Origin: Parahoeflea alexandrii
Lineage (GTDB): Bacteria > Pseudomonadota > Alphaproteobacteria > Rhizobiales > Rhizobiaceae
NCBI RefSeq assembly: GCF_024105735.1
Contig: NZ_JAAAML010000004.1
Span: 372,001 to 436,000 of the forward strand
DNA length: 64,000 bases
Direction of reading: 5' to 3'
Shown here: positions 1 through 8,386 of the stretch, piece by piece
Layout: the number at the start of each line of letters is the position of its first letter
How positions within the stretch are numbered: the stretch's first letter is position 1
The notes under the pieces: model-generated
Told to the model about the DNA's origin: nothing
Seen by the model: only the letters and a program-made list of their open reading frames with translations
Database searches by the model: none
Translations under genes and position numbers: made by a program

Positions 1-354
1 TCGAGCGAGGCTGTCGAGGAACTGGCGAGGTTCTGGTCCACCGCAAGGCAACGCATCAGCGAGCAGGAGGGCGGAGTGGCGCCAGATGCGAGATTCGCGA
101 TCTATGGCGCCGGCATCTATGGCAATTTCATTCTTTCGTGTCTTGCCAACCCGGACCGGGTTGCCTGTTTTCTGGATCAGAACCGGTTTCTGCAAGGCAA
201 GCAGTTGAACGGGGTCCCGATCGTTCACCCGGCCGATCTCCCCGACGATGTCGCCGCGGTTTTCGTCGGCCTGAATCCGCTCAATGCGCGACGGATCATC
301 TCCTCCGTGGAGAGCCTGCAATCGCGCAGTGTTCCCTGTTACTTTCTGAATTGA
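1..354 (+). CDS. C-terminal part of a methyltransferase-like / Rossmann-fold protein (5' cut by window)
   Basis: The frame is open from base 1 and ends with TGA at 352-354, so the gene starts upstream of the window. A GTG at 76 is possible as an internal start, but the preceding in-frame residues (about 25, polar) read as ordinary protein. The visible part begins a small nucleotide-binding fold, FAIYGAGIYGNF, followed by a strand ending in FLDQN and the segment GVPIVHPADLP. This pattern is common in the C-terminal domain of sugar C-methyltransferases and in sugar acyltransferase N-domains. It lies just upstream of a SAM methyltransferase, in a tight run that suggests surface-glycan modification. 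The exact enzyme cannot be named without the missing N-terminus. Confidence 0.6.
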   Translation, partial: SSEAVEELARFWSTARQRISEQEGGVAPDARFAIYGAGIYGNFILSCLANPDRVACFLDQNRFLQGKQLNGVPIVHPADLPDDVAAVFVGLNPLNARRIISSVESLQSRSVPCYFLN

Positions 355-379
355 GGCCTTGCTTCCGGAGTTGACGCCA

Positions 380-1105
380 ATGGAAAATCTGGACGCCGTC
401 GCGGACAAATATCTCGCCGAGCCAGCCGTGGAGATCGAGAACGATCTGATCATGAACTGGTATCCGGAACGGATCGCCAACCGCACAGGCCATGTCGGCT
501 CTGTTCTGGAACTTGGCCTGGGACATGGCTACACGGTTCCCTATTTCGTCAAGATGGCCGACCATCACGAGGTTGTCGAAGGGTCACAAAGGGTCATCGA
601 TCATTTCCGCGCCAAGAATGCCTGGTACCAGGGCCGGCTCGTCCAGGACTATTTCGAGACCTACACGCCCGACCGCCTGTTCGATGTGATCGTCATGGGT
701 TTCGTGCTCGAACATGTCGATGATCCGAAACTGCTGCTTGAACGCTACCGGTCGTTTCTCGCCCCCGGTGGCAAGATCTATGTCGCCGTGCCCAACGCCA
801 AATCGCTCAACCGCAGGCTCGGGCTGGAGATGGGCATGATCGACAACATCTACGATCTCAACGCCACCGATCACCAGTTGGGCCACAAGCGCAACTACTG
901 CCGCGACAGCTTGCGCACCGATGTCGAGGCAGCGGGCTATCGCACGACCCTTGAAGAGGGCATCTATCTCAAGCCGCTGCCATTGGGGGTCCTGAAAACG
1001 CTCGACGACATGGACGCCAATCTGCAGGCGATGCTGAAGGTCGGCGTCGATTTTCCCGATCTCTGCGTGGCGTTGCTGTTTGAGCTTGAGGCCACAGGTG
1101 GCTGA
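380..1105 (+). CDS. Class I SAM-dependent methyltransferase
   Basis: This looks like a soluble class I methyltransferase. Motif I is VLELGLGHGYT (about residues 40-50), followed by an acidic post-I residue in VVEGSQ. The hydrophobic motif IV/V stretch is FDVIVMGFVLEHVDDP, followed by LLERYRSFLAPGGKIYVAVPN, typical of the Methyltransf_11/23 group. I chose ATG 380 because GGAG sits about 10 bases upstream; TTG 359 would add seven residues. The product is about 241 residues. The gene overlaps the next by a few bases, suggesting translational coupling. The late segment TDHQLGHKRNYCRDSL with many His and Tyr residues is probably the substrate side. Substrate unknown; context suggests a glycan or a small peptide-like molecule. 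Confidence 0.8.
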   Translation: MENLDAVADKYLAEPAVEIENDLIMNWYPERIANRTGHVGSVLELGLGHGYTVPYFVKMADHHEVVEGSQRVIDHFRAKNAWYQGRLVQDYFETYTPDRLFDVIVMGFVLEHVDDPKLLLERYRSFLAPGGKIYVAVPNAKSLNRRLGLEMGMIDNIYDLNATDHQLGHKRNYCRDSLRTDVEAAGYRTTLEEGIYLKPLPLGVLKTLDDMDANLQAMLKVGVDFPDLCVALLFELEATGG

Positions 1106-2096
1106 GCATTCGCCGGATCGCCATACCATCGCGGTGACCGGTGTCGGCGCGCTGATCGGCCAGGGCATCGCCCGGTCGCTGCGTCCGGCAGGCCGGGCCC
1201 GGATCGTCGGCATTGACCGACGCATCACGCCTTTCTCGCAGAGCTTCTGTGACATCTGCTTACAGAAGCCCGAGGCAGACGAGGCTTCCGAAGCCTATCT
1301 CGATTTCTGGCGAAACCTGGTACGCACTCACTCCGTCGACCTGATCCTGCCCGGGCTCAGCGTCGACATGGAATTCTTCAACACACATCGTGCAGCCTTT
1401 GACGAGATGGGCGTGCCGGTTGCCCTGAACCGGGCGGAACTGATCGAGCTGTGCGCCGACAAGTTCGATTTCTACACCACCTACCGAGCGGCCGGCTTTC
1501 CGGCCATTCCATCGGCAAGGCCGGAAAGCTGGGTAAGCGCGGTGTCGGAACTCGGACCGGCTCCGCTGCTGCTCAAACCGCGTCGCGGCGAAGGATCGTC
1601 CGGTATTGTAAAGCTTCACGATGAAGTGGACTTCGCGTACTGGACCCGGCGCAACGGCGACAACTGGCTGCTGCAGACAATCATCGGGACAGATGCCGAC
1701 GAATACACCGTGGGGCTCTACGGGCTGGGCGATGGCACCTACGCCGGACCGATCATCATGCGCCGGCGGCTGACGCGCTCGGGGCACACCGGCGAAACGG
1801 AGGTCATGGATCACCCGGCCATCGCCGAGCTGACCGGCAGGATCGCTCGCCATTTCAAACCCGTCGGGCCGACAAATCTGCAGTTCCGGGTTCAGGACGA
1901 CATACCGTACCTGCTCGAAATCAATCCCCGGTTTTCAAGCAGTTGCTCGCTCCGTGCCGCCTTCGGCTTTGTCGAGGCAGAAATGTGCATCGACGATCTG
2001 CTGGAAGGCAGACGTCCGGGTGTCCCGCACATTCGCCGCGGAACCGCACTTCGCTACAACGAGGATTTCATCGCACATGTTGGCGATACTCTCTGA
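1098..2096 (+). CDS. ATP-grasp domain enzyme (carbamoyl-phosphate-synthase-like ligase)
   Basis: The protein starts with a Rossmann-like pre-ATP-grasp domain, IAVTGVGALIGQGIARSL. The ATP-grasp fold follows: LLLKPRRGEGSSGIVKL (nucleotide-binding loop), WLLQTIIGTDADEYTVGLYG (the E-x-T/S-V strand), and LQFRVQDDIPYLLEINPRFSSS (Mg-binding E-x-N-P-R-F). This matches the large-subunit CPSase-like family that makes carboxylate-amine bonds via acyl phosphates. GTG 1098 is preferred, overlapping the stop of the methyltransferase; TTG 1080 is possible. About 332 residues. The following phosphoesterase overlaps its end, so the three genes are probably co-expressed. The acid and amine partners are unknown. 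Confidence 0.8.
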   Translation: MAEHSPDRHTIAVTGVGALIGQGIARSLRPAGRARIVGIDRRITPFSQSFCDICLQKPEADEASEAYLDFWRNLVRTHSVDLILPGLSVDMEFFNTHRAAFDEMGVPVALNRAELIELCADKFDFYTTYRAAGFPAIPSARPESWVSAVSELGPAPLLLKPRRGEGSSGIVKLHDEVDFAYWTRRNGDNWLLQTIIGTDADEYTVGLYGLGDGTYAGPIIMRRRLTRSGHTGETEVMDHPAIAELTGRIARHFKPVGPTNLQFRVQDDIPYLLEINPRFSSSCSLRAAFGFVEAEMCIDDLLEGRRPGVPHIRRGTALRYNEDFIAHVGDTL

Positions 2097-2763
2097 TATC
2101 CACGCCAATCTGGCAGCCCTCGAAGCGGTGCTTGAGGATGCGCGGGCGCGCGGCTGCGATGACTTCATCTGCCTTGGCGACGTCATCGGCTACAATGCGG
2201 AGCCCGAGGAGTGCTGTCAGCTGCTGATGCAAAACGGGATTCCCAACATTCTGGGCAATCATGACAGCTACATCACCACCGGCGAAAACTGCACGCGGTC
2301 CCAGGTGGTGGCCTCGATCATCGATGATCACCGCAGCCGGCTTTCTCCCGAAAGCATCGCCTGGCTCGCCCGTTCATCGTCTTACATACGCAACGGAGAC
2401 ATCCTGATGGTCCACGGCGGACCGGACGATCCGCTCGACCAGTACATCCGGGAGATCGATGCAACGATGTTTCCCGATGGGGTGAACGTGATGTTTGCCG
2501 GGCATACCCATGTCCAGTTTTCCCACCGCTTCGGAGAAAAGCTGTTCTGCAATCCAGGCTCCGTCGGCCAGCCGCGCGACGGTGACCCGCGTGCCGCCTA
2601 TGCGATCTGGCATGAGCGAACACTGAGCCTGCACCGCGTGGAGTACGATATCGACCGGACGATCTCGGTCATGCAGGCACGCGGTTATGAGCCGTTTCTT
2701 GCCCGCGGCTTGCCGATCGGCGCCCAGATCAACGGCAGGGTGGATACGATCCTGGTCCGTTGA
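2077..2763 (+). CDS. YfcE/MJ0936-type metallophosphoesterase
   Basis: A calcineurin-like dinuclear metal phosphoesterase of about 228 residues. The metal-binding motifs appear in order: SDIHAN (D-x-H), CLGDVIGYN (GD), ILGNHDSY (GNHD), MVHGGPDD (H) and FAGHTHVQF (GHxH). ATG 2077 lies inside the end of the ATP-grasp gene (overlap 20 bases) and has GAGGA 11 bases upstream. A longer in-frame extension to 1954 would run antiparallel in composition to the real gene and is rejected. Its family hydrolyses phosphodiesters or phosphomonoesters. Being last in a methyltransferase/ATP-grasp/phosphoesterase run suggests a role in the same modification pathway, but that is inference. Confidence 0.85.
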   Translation: MLAILSDIHANLAALEAVLEDARARGCDDFICLGDVIGYNAEPEECCQLLMQNGIPNILGNHDSYITTGENCTRSQVVASIIDDHRSRLSPESIAWLARSSSYIRNGDILMVHGGPDDPLDQYIREIDATMFPDGVNVMFAGHTHVQFSHRFGEKLFCNPGSVGQPRDGDPRAAYAIWHERTLSLHRVEYDIDRTISVMQARGYEPFLARGLPIGAQINGRVDTILVR

Positions 2764-2775
2764 CGGGCAGATCGG

Positions 2776-3219
2776 TCATGCCCGTTTCAGGGCCCGGCGG
2801 GTCGACAGCAGCAGGTTGGTCTCGCTTGAGGTGATGCCCTCGAATCTGCGGATGCGGACCAGCGTGTCGTCGAGCTCCTGAAGCGTGTCGGCCGCCAGTT
2901 CGACAATCAGGTCCCAGCGGCCATTGGTCGAATGCACCGCCTGAACCGCCGGCATGCCCTGCAAATGGGCAATGATCCGTTCCGTTCCCCTGCCCTCAAT
3001 CCCGATCATGGTCAGCCCCCTGACCGGCGCCGCGGTCACGTCGGCGCGGGTGAGCACGGTGAAGCCTGCGATCTCGCCGCTGGCAACCAGCCGTTCGATG
3101 CGGCTGCGAACCGTGGCGCGGGCCAGTTTCAGCTTCGCCGCGAGATCCGAAATCGACGCCCGCCCATCGCGCCTGAGCGCCGCAATCAGGCGAATGTCGA
3201 TATCATCCAGTGTTGACAT
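2776..3219 (-). CDS. Lrp/AsnC-family transcriptional regulator, probable regulator of arginine catabolism
   Basis: About 147 residues with the two-domain Lrp layout. The N-terminal winged helix begins LDDIDIRLIAALRRDGRASISDLAAKL, followed by a recognition helix with ARATVRSRIERL. A C-terminal RAM ligand-binding domain contains VQAVHSTNGRWDLIVEL. ATG 3219 is favoured over GTG 3225, because AGGTG falls at the right distance only for the ATG. It is divergent from the arginase gene. Rhizobial relatives of this arrangement use Lrp-type activators responding to arginine or ornithine, so it probably controls the arginase/ornithine cyclodeaminase operon and itself. The ligand is inferred from context only. 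Confidence 0.88.
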   Translation of the reverse strand: MSTLDDIDIRLIAALRRDGRASISDLAAKLKLARATVRSRIERLVASGEIAGFTVLTRADVTAAPVRGLTMIGIEGRGTERIIAHLQGMPAVQAVHSTNGRWDLIVELAADTLQELDDTLVRIRRFEGITSSETNLLLSTRRALKRA

Positions 3220-3277
3220 GCTCACCTGCCGATCTGATCAATGATGTTTTCGTTTTGAGAATACCTGATGCCTCGTT

Positions 3278-3309
3278 CTTGGCAAAGAGGGAAACATTTC
3301 GTTGCCAAG
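3278..3309. promoter_or_regulatory. Inverted repeat in the Lrp/arginase divergent intergenic region
   Basis: CTTGGCAA (3278-3285) and TTGCCAAG (3302-3309) are a perfect 8-base inverted repeat, 16 bases apart. A further TGGCAA occurs near 3350. It sits between the divergent Lrp-type regulator and arginase, so it is a candidate operator for that regulator. Confidence 0.4.
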
Positions 3310-3458
3310 GCGGTATCACGCCCGATTTCACCTTACGATCCTTACCAAAATGGCAAACCTGACTGACACAAACAGTGTTTTGGTGCCCGGAACGGGCAAA
3401 CTTTCCATTTCAAACGCCAGCCGCCTCTGCGACGGATCATCCGAACAGAGGACATCCG

Positions 3459-4382
3459 ATGAACCAGCATTGTATTTTGGTCGGCGCGCCCGTCGACAGC
3501 GGTCAATCCAATCCAGGCTGCCTGATGGGTCCGGCGTCCTACCGCGTGGCGGGCCTTGCCGGAACGCTTTCCGAACTCGGTTGCAGCGTCGAGGACCGCG
3601 GCGATGTCGCACCACGAGTGTCTGAAGCAGGGACCTGTACCAATGCAGCGGTGCATCACCTGGGCGAAACGGTTTCCTGGACGCAGGCGCTGGCTGATGC
3701 GGCAGAGCATTCAATGGCGGCCGGGTTACCGATCTTTCTGGGCGGCGACCACAGCCTTTCGCTTGGTACGGTCGCCGGGGTGGCGGCCCATGCCAGAAAG
3801 CACGCAAGGCCATTGTTCGTGTTGTGGCTCGATGCCCACAGCGATTTCCACACGCCGATGACCACCCGCTCGGGCAACCTGCACGGCACGCCGGTTGCCT
3901 ATCTCGCCGGACTTGCAGACTTCGAGAATTTTCCGCCGTTCCCGGACCCGGTCCCGGCCGACCGGATCTGCCTGTTCGGAATCCGCTCGGTCGATCCCGA
4001 CGAGCGCACGGCGTTGCGCCGTCACGGCATCACGCCGGTCGACATGCGCGAGCTCGACGAGCGCGGCTTCGTCGCGCCGCTCAGCGCATTTCTCGATCAG
4101 GTGCGGGCTGCCGACGGGCTTTTGCACGTCTCGCTCGATGTCGATTTCCTCGATCCGTCGATCGCGCCGGCCGTCGGCACCACCGTGCCCGGCGGGGCGA
4201 CCTTCCGCGAAGCACATCTGGTCATGGAGATGCTGCACGAATCGGGCCTCGTCAGTTCACTCGACCTGGTTGAGCTCAATCCGTTCCTCGACGAGCGCGG
4301 CCGCACCGCGCGGCTGATGGTCGATCTCACCGCCAGCCTGATGGGGCGGACGGTTTTCGACCGCGTCAACCGAAGCCTCTGA
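3459..4382 (+). CDS. rocF: Arginase
   Basis: Hydrolyses L-arginine to ornithine and urea in the cytoplasm. The binuclear Mn motifs are all present in order: [21 protein letters not shown] (D-A-H-x-D), and [22 protein letters not shown], with the final [10 protein letters not shown] segment. ATG 3459 is preceded by GAGGACA; the product is 307 residues, normal for bacterial arginases. Upstream in-frame codons back to 3375 encode non-conserved residues and are rejected. Ornithine cyclodeaminase follows 39 bases later, making a two-step arginine-to-proline pathway. The divergent Lrp-type gene is the likely regulator. Agmatinase is an alternative ureohydrolase, but adjacency to ocd favours arginase. 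Confidence 0.92.
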   Translation: MNQHCILVGAPVDSGQSNPGCLMGPASYRVAGLAGTLSELGCSVEDRGDVAPRVSEAGTCTNAAVHHLGETVSWTQALADAAEHSMAAGLPIFLGGDHSLSLGTVAGVAAHARKHARPLFVLWLDAHSDFHTPMTTRSGNLHGTPVAYLAGLADFENFPPFPDPVPADRICLFGIRSVDPDERTALRRHGITPVDMRELDERGFVAPLSAFLDQVRAADGLLHVSLDVDFLDPSIAPAVGTTVPGGATFREAHLVMEMLHESGLVSSLDLVELNPFLDERGRTARLMVDLTASLMGRTVFDRVNRSL

Positions 4383-4421
4383 TTTAGGCACCCATCCCTC
4401 TTTCCAATACCGGAGACGACA

Positions 4422-5474
4422 ATGACCCCTCCTTCGCACCTGGCCTATGTGCCCTTCATCAGCGTCGAGAACATGATGCGGCTCATTCACTCGATCGGCA
4501 TCGAGACAATGCTGAGAGAACTGGCGGACGCCATCGAGCACGACTTCACCCGCTGGCCATTGTTCGACAAGACGCCGCGGGTCGGCAGTCACTCCGAAGT
4601 GGGTGTGATCGAGCTGATGCCGACATCGGACGGCGATCTCTACGGCTTCAAATATGTTAACGGCCACCCGTCCAACACCAAGCAGGGGCTGCAGACGGTG
4701 ACCGCTTTCGGGCTGCTGGCGCAGGTCTCCTCGGGCTATCCGGTGCTGCTCTCGGAGATGACCGTTCTGACGGCGCTCAGGACGGCGGCGACCTCGGCGA
4801 TGGCGGCGCGGCACCTGGCGCCGAAGGGTGCGAAGGTAATGGCGGTGATCGGCAATGGCGCCCAGTCCGAATTCCAGGCACTGGCTTTCAAGGCGGTGGT
4901 CGGCATCGAGGAAGTCCGGCTTTACGACATCGACGCGGCGGCGACCGCCAAATGCGCCCGCAACCTCGCCGGCTCCGGACTGAAGGTGACCCCCTGCCAG
5001 TCCTCCCAGGAGGCGATGGAAGGCGCGCAGATCGTCACCACCTGCACTGCCGATAAGCAGTACGCCACCATCCTGACCGACAACATGATCGGCGACGGCA
5101 TCCATATCAACGCGATTGGCGGCGATTGCCCGGGCAAGACCGAGTTGCACAGGGACATCCTGCTGCGCTCCGATATCTTTGTCGAATATCCGCCCCAGAC
5201 ACGGATCGAGGGCGAGATCCAGCAAATGCCCGAGGATTACCCGGTAACCGAGCTGTGGCAGGTGATCAACGGAGAGGTTCAAGGCCGCACATCGGCTTCG
5301 CAGATCACGCTGTTTGACGGCGTCGGCTTTGCCATCGAGGATTTCTCGGCGCTGAAATATGTCTACCAGCGGGCCCTGAAGACCGACCACTTCCAGCAGC
5401 TCGACATGATCGCCGACCCGGACGATCCGCGCGACCTGTTCGGCATGTTGCACCGCGCCGGCGATGCAGCCTGA
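4422..5474 (+). CDS. ocd: Ornithine cyclodeaminase
   Basis: Converts L-ornithine to L-proline and ammonia using bound NAD, taking up the arginase product. The 350-residue length matches rhizobial Ocd. The Rossmann motif [16 protein letters not shown] (about 140-155) is the mu-crystallin/OCD signature. Other conserved stretches are [19 protein letters not shown] and [18 protein letters not shown] 4422 follows GGAGACGAC. It is co-oriented with arginase and has no internal promoter I can see. The family also includes alanine dehydrogenases and ketimine reductases, but the arginase partner supports ornithine. Confidence 0.9.
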   Translation: MTPPSHLAYVPFISVENMMRLIHSIGIETMLRELADAIEHDFTRWPLFDKTPRVGSHSEVGVIELMPTSDGDLYGFKYVNGHPSNTKQGLQTVTAFGLLAQVSSGYPVLLSEMTVLTALRTAATSAMAARHLAPKGAKVMAVIGNGAQSEFQALAFKAVVGIEEVRLYDIDAAATAKCARNLAGSGLKVTPCQSSQEAMEGAQIVTTCTADKQYATILTDNMIGDGIHINAIGGDCPGKTELHRDILLRSDIFVEYPPQTRIEGEIQQMPEDYPVTELWQVINGEVQGRTSASQITLFDGVGFAIEDFSALKYVYQRALKTDHFQQLDMIADPDDPRDLFGMLHRAGDAA

Positions 5475-5541
5475 CAGGCAAGGCTGGAGCAGGTTGCGGC
5501 ACCTGCCTTGGCGAAAGCGGTGACAAGGGGTATGGACGGGC

Positions 5542-6024
5542 ATGACCAGTCCTGACCCCGAAACCCCGCCGATCCGCCTGCTTGTCGATGCCGATGCCTG
5601 CCCGGTGCGCGAGGAGTGCGTTCGGGTGGCGCTGCGCCACGATATCAAGGTGACCTTCGTGTCCAACAGCTACTTCCGGATCGAGACCGATCCGCTGGTG
5701 GAACGCGAGATCGTGCCAGGCAATTTCGACGCTGCTGACGACCGTATCGTCGAGCATGTGACGAAGCGGGCCGTGGTGGTGACCGCAGACATCCTGCTGG
5801 CGGAGCGCTGCCTGAAGGCCGAGGCGGCGGCGGTGATGAGCCACACCGGCAAGCCCTTCACCAATGATTCCATCGGCATGGCCGTGGCGACACGATCGAT
5901 CATGGCGGACCTGAGAGCCGGCGGCGCAAAGGTGGGCGGGCCGGCGCCGTTTTCCAGGCAGGACCGGTCGCGTTTTCTCTCGGCGCTCGATCTGGCCCTG
6001 GTGCGGTTGAAGCGGCACGGCTGA
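5542..6024 (+). CDS. YaiI/YqxD family protein (UPF0178, PIN-like)
   Basis: A small 160-residue cytosolic protein. It begins a family-typical LLVDADACPVREE near the N-terminus, then VTFVSNSYFRIE, RAVVVTADILLAERCLKA, and NDSIGMAVATRSIM toward the end. The conserved Asp residues (VDADACP, TADILLA) match the PIN-like DUF188 fold, suggesting a nuclease-type active site. Function in the cell is unknown. It follows ocd by 67 bases on the same strand, but nothing ties it to arginine metabolism. Confidence 0.88.
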   Translation: MTSPDPETPPIRLLVDADACPVREECVRVALRHDIKVTFVSNSYFRIETDPLVEREIVPGNFDAADDRIVEHVTKRAVVVTADILLAERCLKAEAAAVMSHTGKPFTNDSIGMAVATRSIMADLRAGGAKVGGPAPFSRQDRSRFLSALDLALVRLKRHG

Positions 6025-6044
6025 GCGCGCGTCCGGAACTGGTG

Positions 6045-6072
6045 ATTTTCGCCCCAGCCATTTTCGCCCCAG
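6045..6072. repeat. 13-base direct repeat, period 15
   Basis: ATTTTCGCCCCAG occurs at 6045-6057 and again at 6060-6072 in the leader of the LysR gene. It may be a local duplication or a regulator half-site pair. Confidence 0.5.
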
Positions 6073-6163
6073 ACAAGACAATCGGTCCGGCTTTCCATTT
6101 CTTCTGGACAATCGTCTCCGTGCGGGCTCAATTGATGCGAACGGCTTACCGGGGATAGATTTC

Positions 6164-7099
6164 ATGGCCTATGTGGACATGCTCAAGACATTTGTGCGCG
6201 TTTACGAACTGGGCAGCATGTCGGCTGCCGCGCGCGATCTGCGGGTTTCGGCGGCGGTCTCCTCGAGCCGGATTTCAGACCTTGAGAAAAGCCTTGGCGT
6301 ACGGCTGTTCAACCGCACCACCCGCAGCCTGCGCGCCACCGCGCATGGCGAATTGTTCTACAAGGGCGCGATCAAGATCCTCGACACGATCCGCGAGGTC
6401 GAAGGCGGCATTGCCGAAATTACCGCCCAGCCAAAGGGGACACTTTTCATCTCGGCGCCGCTGGCGCTCGGCAAGAAACTGGTGGCGCCGCTAATTCCGG
6501 CCTTCAAGGCGGAGTACCCCGACATCAATGTCCGGCTCCGATTGTCAGACCGCAAGGTGGATATTGCGCAGGAGGGCCTCGACGCCGCCTTCGTGCTCGG
6601 GCCGCTTCCCGATTCGGATCTCAGGGTGCGGGCGATCCACGACTTCGAACGCCTGCTGGTTGCCTCGCCGGCCTATGTCGAAACGCACGGCATGCCGGAA
6701 AGCGGCGACGAGATAATGGCGAGCAAGCACAAGTGCCTGCTGCTGCGCTATCCCGGCGCAACCGAGTTCTACTGGAACCTGCTGGTCGACGGCGAAGTGC
6801 GCGCCTACCATCCCGAAGGGTCGCTCGAAAGCGATGACGGCGACGTGCTGACGGCCTGGGCGCTGGCCGATTGTGGCATCGCCAGCAAGACCCGTTACGA
6901 CGTCGCCGCCGATCTTGACGCCGGCCGCCTGGTGCAGGTGGCCAAATCCACCCCGCAGACGCCGCAACCCTTCTCCTGCCTGTACCCGCACAAGCGGCTG
7001 CAGGACCCGAAGGTCAAGCTGTTCATCGATCACGTCATCAAGGGAATCCGGGCCGAGATAGACCGGGCCGCGGCTTCAACATCTTCAGGAAAAATTTGA
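6164..7099 (+). CDS. LysR-family transcriptional regulator (candidate regulator of purine catabolism)
   Basis: A 311-residue LTTR. The N-terminal helix-turn-helix is around residues 17-45 (GSMSAAARDLRVSAAVSSSRISDLEKSLG), ending in the LFNRTTRSLRAT segment shared by the family. The periplasmic-binding-protein-like effector domain begins near GTLFISAPLALGKKLV. It is immediately upstream of, and co-oriented with, allantoicase and an NCS2 permease, so it may respond to a purine-breakdown intermediate. LTTRs are more often divergent from their targets, so the regulatory link is only positional. Its C-terminal tail, rich in Ala and Ser, is not conserved-looking. Confidence 0.88.
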   Translation: MAYVDMLKTFVRVYELGSMSAAARDLRVSAAVSSSRISDLEKSLGVRLFNRTTRSLRATAHGELFYKGAIKILDTIREVEGGIAEITAQPKGTLFISAPLALGKKLVAPLIPAFKAEYPDINVRLRLSDRKVDIAQEGLDAAFVLGPLPDSDLRVRAIHDFERLLVASPAYVETHGMPESGDEIMASKHKCLLLRYPGATEFYWNLLVDGEVRAYHPEGSLESDDGDVLTAWALADCGIASKTRYDVAADLDAGRLVQVAKSTPQTPQPFSCLYPHKRLQDPKVKLFIDHVIKGIRAEIDRAAASTSSGKI

Positions 7100-7182
7100 A
7101 ACCGAACTGCATTTTCTTTGCATACTATAGGTTTTGAAGTCCGGCTGGAGTCGACCGGATGCATTCGTCCAGGAGACACATG

Positions 7183-8193
7183 ATGAGTGAGCACATGCCG
7201 TCGCAGCTTCCGGGTTTCGCGCGAAATTCGGTCAACCTCGCATCCGCGGGCCTTGGCGCGAAGGGCATCTTTGTCACCGACGAGTTCTTCGCCCCGCTCG
7301 AGCGCATGCTCAGCGATCAGCCAGCCGTGTTCATCGAAGACAAGTATGACGACAACGGCAAGTGGATGGATGGCTGGGAAAGCCGCCGCAAGCGGGTGCT
7401 GGGCCATGATTTCGCAATCATCCGGCTGGCGGTCGCCGGACGCATCGATGGCTTCGATGTCGACACCTCGCACTTTACCGGCAACTATCCGCCGGCTGCC
7501 CGCATCGAGGCCTGCAATGTGGCGGACGATCCGGATGAGAGCACCGAGTGGACCGAAGTCCTGCCGACCTCGCCGCTGGGACCGAGCGCCCACCATTATC
7601 TCGGGTCCAACTCTTCGGAGATCTTCACCCATGTCAGGCTGCACATCTATCCCGATGGCGGTGTGGCGCGGCTCAGGGTCTTCGGCCAGCCGTTCCTCGA
7701 CCGGTCGCGGGTCGGTAACGGAGACATCGAACTGTCGTCGGCGCTGAATGGCGGCCGTATCGTCGGGTTCTCGGACGCCCATTACGGTTCTTACCACCGG
7801 CTGCTCGCACCGGGGCGCGGCGAGAACATGGGCGACGGCTGGGAGACAAGCCGCAGGCGGGTTCCGGGCAATGAATGGATCGTGATCGCGCTGGGGGCGC
7901 GGGGCGTTCTGTCCGGCGCGATTGTCGACACCGCCTACTTCAAGGGCAATTTTCCCGACATGTGCTCGATCCAGGCCGCGGACATGAGCGAATTCGGCAC
8001 CGATGCGGGCGATGCCATCATCACCGCGTCGATGTTCTGGCCGGAACTGATCGGGCAGCAGAAGCTCTCGGCGGATCATGTCCATGATCTTTCCGCCGAT
8101 ATTCGCGACATCGGGCCCGTCACTCACGTGCGGCTCAACATCTTCCCGGACGGTGGGGTCAGCCGCCTGAAACTGACAGGACGTCTCGCCTGA
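7183..8193 (+). CDS. alc: Allantoicase (allantoate amidinohydrolase, ureidoglycolate-forming)
   Basis: Hydrolyses allantoate to ureidoglycolate and urea. Two tandem homologous halves are visible, as in the family: WMDGWESRRKRVLGHDFAII / DGFDVDTSHFTGNYPP / IFTHVRLHIYPDGGVARLRVFG in the first half, and DGWETSRRRVPGNEWIVI / VDTAYFKGNFP / VTHVRLNIFPDGGVSRLKLTG in the second. I prefer ATG 7183 because AGGAG lies seven bases upstream; ATG 7180 is the alternative. About 336 residues. A TACTAT -10-like element lies at 7123-7128. The downstream permease probably imports the purine that feeds this pathway; no other purine-degradation enzyme is in the window. Confidence 0.92.
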   Translation: MSEHMPSQLPGFARNSVNLASAGLGAKGIFVTDEFFAPLERMLSDQPAVFIEDKYDDNGKWMDGWESRRKRVLGHDFAIIRLAVAGRIDGFDVDTSHFTGNYPPAARIEACNVADDPDESTEWTEVLPTSPLGPSAHHYLGSNSSEIFTHVRLHIYPDGGVARLRVFGQPFLDRSRVGNGDIELSSALNGGRIVGFSDAHYGSYHRLLAPGRGENMGDGWETSRRRVPGNEWIVIALGARGVLSGAIVDTAYFKGNFPDMCSIQAADMSEFGTDAGDAIITASMFWPELIGQQKLSADHVHDLSADIRDIGPVTHVRLNIFPDGGVSRLKLTGRLA

Positions 8194-8318
8194 GCGCGAT
8201 GACGGCAGGATAACAGCATGCACATTTCTTTGTGGAGGCAGCAACCGGGACATCGATAAGCGGAACACAGATCGTTCTGCCCACATTTTTGGAAGGTCGA
8301 CAGAGACTGGCAATTCAG

Positions 8319-8364
8319 CCGGTTCGCAGCATGGGGGGCAGCGAACCGGTGGGACAAGCGCCCC
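8319..8364 (+). promoter_or_regulatory. Structured leader (hairpin with possible pseudoknot) upstream of purine permease
   Basis: CCGGTTCGC (8319-8327) pairs perfectly with GCGAACCGG (8341-8349). The 13-base loop contains six G (8333-8338) followed by C. Downstream, GCGCCCC (8358-8364) can pair with the loop G run, giving an H-type pseudoknot that ends 22 bases before the permease ATG, next to the purine-rich ribosome-binding region. Since the gene is a purine permease beside allantoicase, a purine-sensing riboswitch such as the NMT1 (xanthine) class is a reasonable hypothesis. I cannot confirm the class by eye. Confidence 0.45.
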
Positions 8365-8386
8365 TGAGGGAAAAAGGACCAACCCA

